A stretch of DNA of 9,673 bases from contig CAITEG010000021.1 of NCBI GenBank assembly GCA_903891365.1, positions 1-9,673 on the forward strand, read 5' to 3'. The position numbers were made by a program, and so were the translations under genes. Below, piece by piece: positions 5,904 through 9,673 of this stretch. Origin of the DNA: an uncultured bacterium. GTDB lineage: Bacteria > Patescibacteriota > Minisyncoccia > Phycocordibacterales > UBA9973. Every line of letters starts with the position of its first letter. Positions within the stretch are counted from its first letter, which is position 1. The notes under the pieces are model-generated. The model worked only from the letters and a program-made list of their open reading frames with translations, was not told the DNA's origin and did no database searches.

Positions 5904-6584
5904 CTATTTATTTTTCTTCCATTCTTCTATCTTTTTGTGATTCCCCGAGAGAAGGACCACTGGGACTTTATACTTCTTCTTATTGTGGATTAAAACTTCT
6001 GGGCGGGTGTAAACTTCACTACTGGAGACCCTTTCTTCTTCACGAGAATCAAAATTTCCGAGAACACCTTCTATCTGACGAGAAAGAGAGTCTATCAAAA
6101 TCATCGCTGGTATCTCCCCTCCTGTGAGAACATAATCCCCCACTGAATACTTTGTAGTTTTCAAAATTTTGTCTACTCTTGCATCGATACCTTCATAGCG
6201 CCCACAAATCAAAATTACATCAGTATGTTTTTTAGAAATTTTCTTGGCAACTTCTGTTGTAAATTTCTCTGCACTTGGGACAAAGTTTATAATAAGTACC
6301 TTCACATTTTTTTTCTTGGAAAGTTTTTTGGTTACAGACTCCACTGCTTTGATTATAGGCTCAGCCATCATCACCATACCAGGACCACCTGCGTAAGGAC
6401 GCTCGTCTACTTGAGCTGAGATATTACCATCGGGCCAGACTTTTCTATACTTGCCACTCACGAACTTGCGAGGGTTTGTAAAAGACACAGAGATCTTCTT
6501 CTCTTTTATAGCCCTGCCCAAAATAGACTCTTTTAGATAAGAGTCAAACATTTCAGGGAAAAGTGTGATTACATGGAAATGCAT
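5904..6584 (-). CDS. trmD: tRNA (guanine-N1)-methyltransferase TrmD
   Basis: TrmD transfers a methyl group from S-adenosylmethionine to N1 of G37 in tRNAs, preventing +1 frameshifting; it works as a dimer with a trefoil-knot SAM site. Seen here are the N-terminal VITLFPEMF, DERPYAGGPGMVM (60-72), LICGRYEGIDARV (125-137), the knot segment VGDYVLTGGEIPAMIL (148-163), YTRPEV (192-197) and LLSGNHKKIEEW (211-222). The protein ends at residue 226, just after the SGNH motif, so the C-terminal helical domain of the E. coli enzyme (255 residues) is essentially absent. In the linker before YTRPE, where E. coli has the catalytic Asp169 (LLDCPHYTRPE), an ungapped comparison gives Ser188, with Glu190 nearby. 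The start directly abuts a 14-bp tandem repeat and has no Shine-Dalgarno. rimM is missing upstream and rplS downstream. Confidence 0.95.
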   Translation of the reverse strand: MHFHVITLFPEMFDSYLKESILGRAIKEKKISVSFTNPRKFVSGKYRKVWPDGNISAQVDERPYAGGPGMVMMAEPIIKAVESVTKKLSKKKNVKVLIINFVPSAEKFTTEVAKKISKKHTDVILICGRYEGIDARVDKILKTTKYSVGDYVLTGGEIPAMILIDSLSRQIEGVLGNFDSREEERVSSSEVYTRPEVLIHNKKKYKVPVVLLSGNHKKIEEWKKNK

Positions 6585-6612
6585 AATGTAGTAGGTAGAA
6601 TGTAGTAGGTAG
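6585..6612. repeat. Perfect 14-bp tandem repeat abutting the trmD start codon
   Basis: AATGTAGTAGGTAG occurs twice in perfect tandem (6585-6598, 6599-6612), itself made of heptads ending in GTAG. The first copy begins at the base next to the trmD ATG, so the repeat makes up the immediate upstream region of the gene. On the minus strand each copy contributes a -10-like TACATT. Confidence 0.85.
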
Positions 6613-6673
6613 TAAGAACATCCTAAAACTCACTAATTCTAGTTACAGAGTACAATAAATGACATAATAATAC

Positions 6674-6709
6674 AATTCTGCCCAGCCGGTAAACCGGCTG
6701 GGCAGAATT
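6674..6709. terminator. Strong GC-rich hairpin between khpA and trmD
   Basis: Perfect 17-base arms (6674-6690 and 6693-6709) with a GC-rich core CTGCCCAGCCGGT enclose a 2-nt AA loop. The minus strand after it reads GTATTATTATG, with no solid U run; the plus strand after it reads TTTGTTCATATTAATTTTTT. It could terminate or attenuate readthrough from khpA into trmD, protect an mRNA 3' end, or end an unseen plus-strand transcript. It is nested between inverted heptad repeats. Confidence 0.6.
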
Positions 6710-6730
6710 TTGTTCATATTAATTTTTTCT

Positions 6731-6765
6731 TTCTACTTTCTACTTACTACCTTCTACACTCTATA
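6731..6765. repeat. Degenerate heptad repeat at the khpA stop codon
   Basis: Five consecutive 7-bp units (TTCTACT, TTCTACT, TACTACC, TTCTACA, CTCTATA) run from 6731 to 6765 and include the khpA stop codon. The segment 6743-6757 is the inverse of 6602-6616 with one mismatch in 15, so the two heptad tracts face each other around the GC-rich hairpin. Confidence 0.7.
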
Positions 6766-7135
6766 TTCCCTTTAAGTCCTCTAGTGCTGCATCAACTGAC
6801 TTTGAAGCTTCACTTGCGGACATACTTGGAGCTTGCATAGGTCTTGCTGGAGCCTCTTCGTGATCTGTATGCTCAGGCATAACACGGCCACCTTCTGGTT
6901 CATTGATCTTTAAGTTTACACGGGCATTATTCTTCATACCGATAACGCGTAATAGTGTGCGGATAGCTTTAGCTGTGTTTCCTTGACGGCCAATTATCTT
7001 ACCCATGTCTGCACTGTTTACTGTCATTGTAATAAGAACACCCATCTCATCTACTGTCCTATCAATTTTCACATCGTTGGGATTATCAACCAATGCCTTA
7101 ACAATATATTCTAGAAATGCTTTATCATCTGCCAT
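6761..7135 (-). CDS. khpA: KH-domain RNA-binding protein, KhpA/YlqC-like
   Basis: A small single-KH protein of the family encoded beside rpsP in many bacteria (KhpA/YlqC, also called KH_9/UPF0109). In Firmicutes it pairs with KhpB and binds many RNAs. Residues 1-77 show the family pattern: LEYIVKALVDNP, a central beta region, then DMGKIIGRQGNTAKAIRTLL with the RNA-binding GxxG loop Gly-Arg-Gln-Gly at 49-52, and RVNLKI. Beyond residue 78 is an extra tail of about 45 residues that is rich in Pro, Ala, Ser, Met and Glu, likely disordered, and ends in a short helix-like SEASKSVDAALEDL; typical KhpA proteins stop near residue 75-80. The gene has its own candidate promoter and follows the rpsP terminator, so it need not depend on rpsP. 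No Shine-Dalgarno. The stop TAG is followed in frame by another TAG seven codons later. Confidence 0.9.
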   Translation of the reverse strand: MADDKAFLEYIVKALVDNPNDVKIDRTVDEMGVLITMTVNSADMGKIIGRQGNTAKAIRTLLRVIGMKNNARVNLKINEPEGGRVMPEHTDHEEAPARPMQAPSMSASEASKSVDAALEDLKGI

Positions 7136-7198
7136 ATAATAGTATTTAGTAATTAATCATAATGTACTGCAGTGTACCGACTACTCCTGCTTATATAT

Positions 7199-7228
7199 AA
7201 TATATCATATTTTAGTTTTTAAGTGCAA
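7199..7228 (-). promoter_or_regulatory. Candidate promoter of the KH-domain gene
   Basis: Minus-strand -35 TTGCAC (7228-7223) and -10 TATATT (7204-7199) are 18 bp apart, just downstream of the rpsP terminator. The implied start near 7192 gives a leader of about 57 nt without a Shine-Dalgarno. The -10 region is in a long TA run, so its exact position is uncertain. Confidence 0.5.
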
Positions 7229-7231
7229 CAT

Positions 7232-7259
7232 AAAAAGCTCCCCAACAGGGGAGCTTTTT
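7232..7259 (-). terminator. Intrinsic terminator of rpsP
   Basis: Perfect 12-base arms AAAAAGCTCCCC (7232-7243) and GGGGAGCTTTTT (7248-7259) with an AACA loop start only 2 nt after the rpsP stop. The minus-strand 3' arm ends in a T run. The A-rich opposite arm makes it potentially bidirectional, but no plus-strand gene ends here. Confidence 0.85.
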
Positions 7260-7261
7260 AA

Positions 7262-7567
7262 TTATGCTTTTTTGAGTTCTTTACGAGCTTTAGTTGGAGA
7301 CTTCTTTGAGAGAACATTCTTCATCTTTCCAGGAACCAATTTTTGTTTAACCAAGAAATTGTGAACTGTATCTGAAGTTTGTGCACCGTGACTCATCCAG
7401 TAAGCTATGCGGTCTGCTTTGAATAAAACTTCCCCTTTCTTTAAATCGTATGAGCCTAAAATTTCCTTGAACTTTCCACTTTTTGCAGAGTTTTTAGAAT
7501 CTGTCAAAAGTACACGAAAAGCTGGATCATTCTTGCGCCCTATTCTTTGTAATCTTATCTTTAACAT
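7262..7567 (-). CDS. rpsP: 30S ribosomal protein S16
   Basis: S16 is a small-subunit assembly protein that binds 16S rRNA early in the 5' domain. The 101-residue product begins MLKIRLQRIGRKNDPAFRV, the hallmark N-terminus, and contains the ILGSYD segment, RIAYWMSHGAQTSDTV (the family's ALYWL..GAQPTDTV) and a Lys-rich tail. The ATG at 7567 is chosen because family members start exactly at M-L/V-K-I-R; an upstream in-frame ATG at 7606 would add 13 unrelated residues and would lie inside the -35 region of the promoter. With the -10 at 7583-7578, transcription would start about 4 nt before this ATG, making the mRNA nearly leaderless. The gene is divergent from rnr and ended by a strong terminator, so here it is probably monocistronic. 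Confidence 0.97.
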   Translation of the reverse strand: MLKIRLQRIGRKNDPAFRVLLTDSKNSAKSGKFKEILGSYDLKKGEVLFKADRIAYWMSHGAQTSDTVHNFLVKQKLVPGKMKNVLSKKSPTKARKELKKA

Positions 7568-7577
7568 ATGTAAGGCA

Positions 7578-7606
7578 ATACTACCATATATCTTTTTAAT
7601 AATCAA
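7578..7606 (-). promoter_or_regulatory. Promoter of rpsP with a near-leaderless start
   Basis: Minus-strand -35 TTGATT (7606-7601) and -10 TAGTAT (7583-7578) are exactly 17 bp apart. The expected start is an A at about 7571, four bases before the rpsP ATG, which leaves no room for a Shine-Dalgarno. Confidence 0.65.
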
Positions 7607-7631
7607 TACGAACCACTTATCCTTATATTTA

Positions 7632-7640
7632 TGCTATACT
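7632..7640 (+). promoter_or_regulatory. Extended -10 promoter of rnr, leaderless start
   Basis: TGCTATACT (7632-7640) is an extended -10 element. The expected transcription start, about 7 nt downstream, coincides with the GTG at 7647. No good -35 is visible at 17 bp, which an extended -10 can tolerate. Confidence 0.55.
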
Positions 7641-7646
7641 GACAGT

Positions 7647-9635
7647 GTGAAAAACAAGAATAAACACCAATATAAGGGTAAAGAACGTCATATAAACAAT
7701 AAGGGGTCACATCAAAGGAATAAAGAAGTCAGCAGGTTTGTTGAAGGTATTATTACTATATCTCACAAAGGTTTTGGTAGTGTCAGGGTAAAAGGTCAGG
7801 ACGACCCTATCGAAGTAGACCACAACTTCCTACATACTGCTTGCCACGGTGATACGGTAAAGATTCTCCTCCATCCTAGAAAGTCAGGATTAGTGGGGAC
7901 AGGTGAAGTCTCCGAAATTCTCCGCCGTTCTAAAAAAGGTTACGCAGGAGTTCTTGAAAAAGAGAACGATACATACTTCCTCGTTCCTAGTGACCTTCGG
8001 ATGTATGCTGACATCGTAATACCAGAAAACCAGTTGAACAAAGCAAAAATCGGTCAGAAAATTTTCGTAGTTATTACTGACTGGAAAGATGCCAAGAAAG
8101 CACCCATAGGAAAAGTTGAGAAAGTTTTAGGTATGCCGATGGAGCACAATGCTGAGATGGAAGCTATTGCTCTTGAGAAAGGTTTCAGTGCATCATTCCC
8201 TACTGTCGTAGAAAATGAAGCGAAAGGCATAGCTCTACGTGGTATTACAGAAGCTGATATGAAAAATCGCAAAGATATGCGAGGAGTGACTACTTTCACC
8301 ATAGACCCTGTCGATGCAAAAGACTTTGATGATGCTATCTCTTTTATAAAACTTCCAAACGGTCACTTTGAGATAGGAGTCCATATCGCCGATGTCTCGA
8401 ACTATGTCAGATTAAACACCGAGCTTGACCATGAAGCTCAAAGTAGAGGAACTTCTGTCTATCTTGTAGATCGCACTATACCTATGCTTCCTGAAGAACT
8501 TTCCAATGGACTTTGTAGTTTGAATGAAGGAGTCGATAGACTCACCTTCTCAGCTATCTTTGAGCTCGATCACGATGGAAAAATATACAAAAAATGGTTT
8601 GGGGAAACAGTTATAAATTCTAATAAAAGATTTACTTACGAGAATGCCCAGAAAATTCTTGATGACAAGAAAGGAACTTTCTATACTGAACTTCATACAT
8701 TAAATCAAATAGCTAAGAAGTTAAATAAAAAAAGATTTGATGAAGGAGCTATAATGCTTGAGCAAGATGAAGTTAAATTCAAGCTCGATGATAAGGGTGT
8801 ACCTATATCTGTCTATACTAAAACTCGCGGTGATACGAATAAGCTTGTAGAAGAATTCATGCTCCTTGCAAACCGTCGCGTTGCACAGTTTATGTCCGAG
8901 AAAAAGAAAGGAGTCCAGGGTGTCTTCCTCTACAGAATCCATGACCTACCAAATAAAGATAAGATGAGCGACCTAGCTATGTTCTTAAAGAAACTTGGCT
9001 ACCATTTGAAACTTAAAAACGGGATAATTCCATCGGAGGAAATTAATGCTCTCATTGGTAAACTCGAACACAATCCCCTTCGTGATACTGTTCACACAGC
9101 AATCATTCGTACCATGGCTAAAGCTATATACTCCACAAAGAACATCGGACACTATGGTCTTGGGTTTAAATTCTATACTCACTTCACTTCTCCTATCAGA
9201 AGATATCCTGATGTGATAGTTCACAGGCTTCTTAAGGAATTCCTCGCTGACAAAGCTATACCAAAAGAAAAGTGGTATGAGTATGAGCACATGAGTCAGG
9301 AAGCTTCCAGTCAAGAGAAAGAAGCCGCCGAAGCCGAGCGTGCATCTATAAAGTATAAACAAGTAGAGTATATGTCAGGTCATGTAGGACAAAGTTACGA
9401 AGGTGTCATAACTGGAGTCACTGAATGGGGCCTCTATATAGAAGAAAAAGAGACGAAGTGTGAAGGTATGGTCCGTATGCGAGACCTCAAAAATGACTAC
9501 TACATTTTTGATAAAAAGTTTATGAGTATAAAGGGTCAGAAAACAAAAAAAAGATATACACTCGGAGACAAAGTGAAGTTCAAAGTAAAAGCTGCAGATA
9601 TGAATAAAAAGACGATTGATTATGAAATAATATAA
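7647..9635 (+). CDS. rnr: Ribonuclease R (RNB-family 3'-5' exoribonuclease)
   Basis: RNase R degrades structured RNA processively from the 3' end and takes part in rRNA quality control and mRNA decay. From the GTG the product is 662 residues. A Lys/Arg-rich start (1-29) leads into a cold-shock-type OB fold (FVEGIITISHKGFGSVRV, 31-48) and a second OB region (about 95-165). The RNB catalytic domain follows, with TIDPVDAKDFDDA at 218-230; Asp220, Asp226, Asp228 and Asp229 match the metal-binding aspartates. HFTSPIRRYPD is at 512-522, and an S1 domain runs from about 579 to the end. It lacks the N-terminal helix-turn-helix and basic C-terminal tail of the 813-residue E. coli enzyme. GTG at 7647 is chosen because the frame upstream overlaps rpsP antisense without family resemblance, and because a TATACT -10 lies 6 nt before it. 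Divergent from rpsP. Confidence 0.95.
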   Translation: MKNKNKHQYKGKERHINNKGSHQRNKEVSRFVEGIITISHKGFGSVRVKGQDDPIEVDHNFLHTACHGDTVKILLHPRKSGLVGTGEVSEILRRSKKGYAGVLEKENDTYFLVPSDLRMYADIVIPENQLNKAKIGQKIFVVITDWKDAKKAPIGKVEKVLGMPMEHNAEMEAIALEKGFSASFPTVVENEAKGIALRGITEADMKNRKDMRGVTTFTIDPVDAKDFDDAISFIKLPNGHFEIGVHIADVSNYVRLNTELDHEAQSRGTSVYLVDRTIPMLPEELSNGLCSLNEGVDRLTFSAIFELDHDGKIYKKWFGETVINSNKRFTYENAQKILDDKKGTFYTELHTLNQIAKKLNKKRFDEGAIMLEQDEVKFKLDDKGVPISVYTKTRGDTNKLVEEFMLLANRRVAQFMSEKKKGVQGVFLYRIHDLPNKDKMSDLAMFLKKLGYHLKLKNGIIPSEEINALIGKLEHNPLRDTVHTAIIRTMAKAIYSTKNIGHYGLGFKFYTHFTSPIRRYPDVIVHRLLKEFLADKAIPKEKWYEYEHMSQEASSQEKEAAEAERASIKYKQVEYMSGHVGQSYEGVITGVTEWGLYIEEKETKCEGMVRMRDLKNDYYIFDKKFMSIKGQKTKKRYTLGDKVKFKVKAADMNKKTIDYEII

Positions 9636-9644
9636 TCCCTAAAT

Positions 9645-9673
9645 ATGCATAAAAATAAATTAAAAATTATATA
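9645..9673 (+). CDS. Possible start of a downstream gene (partial)
   Basis: An ATG at 9645 opens MHKNKLKII and stays open to the window edge. A perfect TATAAT (9631-9636) ends 8 nt before it, the same close spacing seen before rnr. There are only nine codons, the region is very AT-rich and no -35 is visible, so this is tentative. Confidence 0.2.

Noticed and set aside
6585..6765. CRISPR array
   Set aside because: The repeats are 7-14 bp, directly tandem or inverted, without unique spacers, and no cas genes are present.
7160..7180. Palindrome ACTGCAGT in the KH gene leader
   Set aside because: Only the 8-bp core is symmetric and the outer GTAC pair is out of register; chance is sufficient.
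7568..7606. Earlier ATG for rpsP at 7606
   Set aside because: S16 proteins start at the MLKIRLQRIGR segment; the extra 13 residues are unrelated and would lie over the promoter.
7407..7646. N-terminal extension of RNase R upstream of the GTG at 7647
   Set aside because: The frame is open but runs antisense through rpsP, encodes no RNase R-like sequence, and lies upstream of the TATACT promoter element.
8985..9362. 125-codon minus-strand frame inside rnr
   Set aside because: It lies fully antisense to the conserved RNB and pre-S1 region, and its hydrophobic content is explained by complementing Lys/Glu-rich codons.
1..9673. UGA-as-glycine code (Gracilibacteria/Absconditabacteria type)
   Set aside because: All conserved motifs, including many glycines, are encoded with ordinary codons and no gene needs an in-frame TGA to stay open.

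Overview
The window looks like a chromosomal housekeeping segment from a reduced-genome bacterium, most likely a Patescibacteria (Candidate Phyla Radiation) member of the Parcubacteria/Paceibacteria type. The evidence is AT-rich spacers, a compact 1056-residue RNA polymerase beta subunit without large lineage inserts, a TrmD lacking its usual C-terminal domain, a short RNase R, few Shine-Dalgarno sequences, and a stripped-down rpsP-khpA-trmD neighbourhood without rimM or rplS. This placement is inference from protein style; no marker tree was made.

Layout. Positions 1-4917 carry rpoB and then rpoC on the minus strand. rpoC runs off the left edge and is interrupted by an in-frame TAG at 99-101, followed directly by an in-frame ATG (96-98). 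Typical beta-prime sequence continues on both sides. Positions 4918-5292 form a long rpoB upstream region. It has a candidate distant promoter, a possible 12-codon leader ORF and a GC-rich insert bounded by ~20-bp inverted repeats with CTTCG at both ends. Positions 5293-5772 hold an unrecognised 159-residue gene with its own promoter, Shine-Dalgarno and terminator, and a 13-bp inverted repeat over its -10. Positions 5904-7567 carry trmD, a KH-domain gene (khpA-like) and rpsP on the minus strand, separated by hairpins and by unusual heptad GTAG repeats. Positions 7647-9635 hold rnr (RNase R) on the plus strand, divergent from rpsP across 79 bp that contain promoters for both. The last 29 bases may begin another gene.

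Function. The genes serve transcription (beta, beta-prime), ribosome assembly and translation (S16, KH RNA-binding protein, tRNA m1G37 methyltransferase) and RNA turnover (RNase R). No defence system, CRISPR array, transposase, tRNA or rRNA was found. The most notable points are the stop-start junction inside rpoC, the inverted-repeat element in the rpoB leader, the orphan gene with its operator-like palindrome, the heptad repeats around trmD, and the leaderless or near-leaderless starts of rnr and rpsP.
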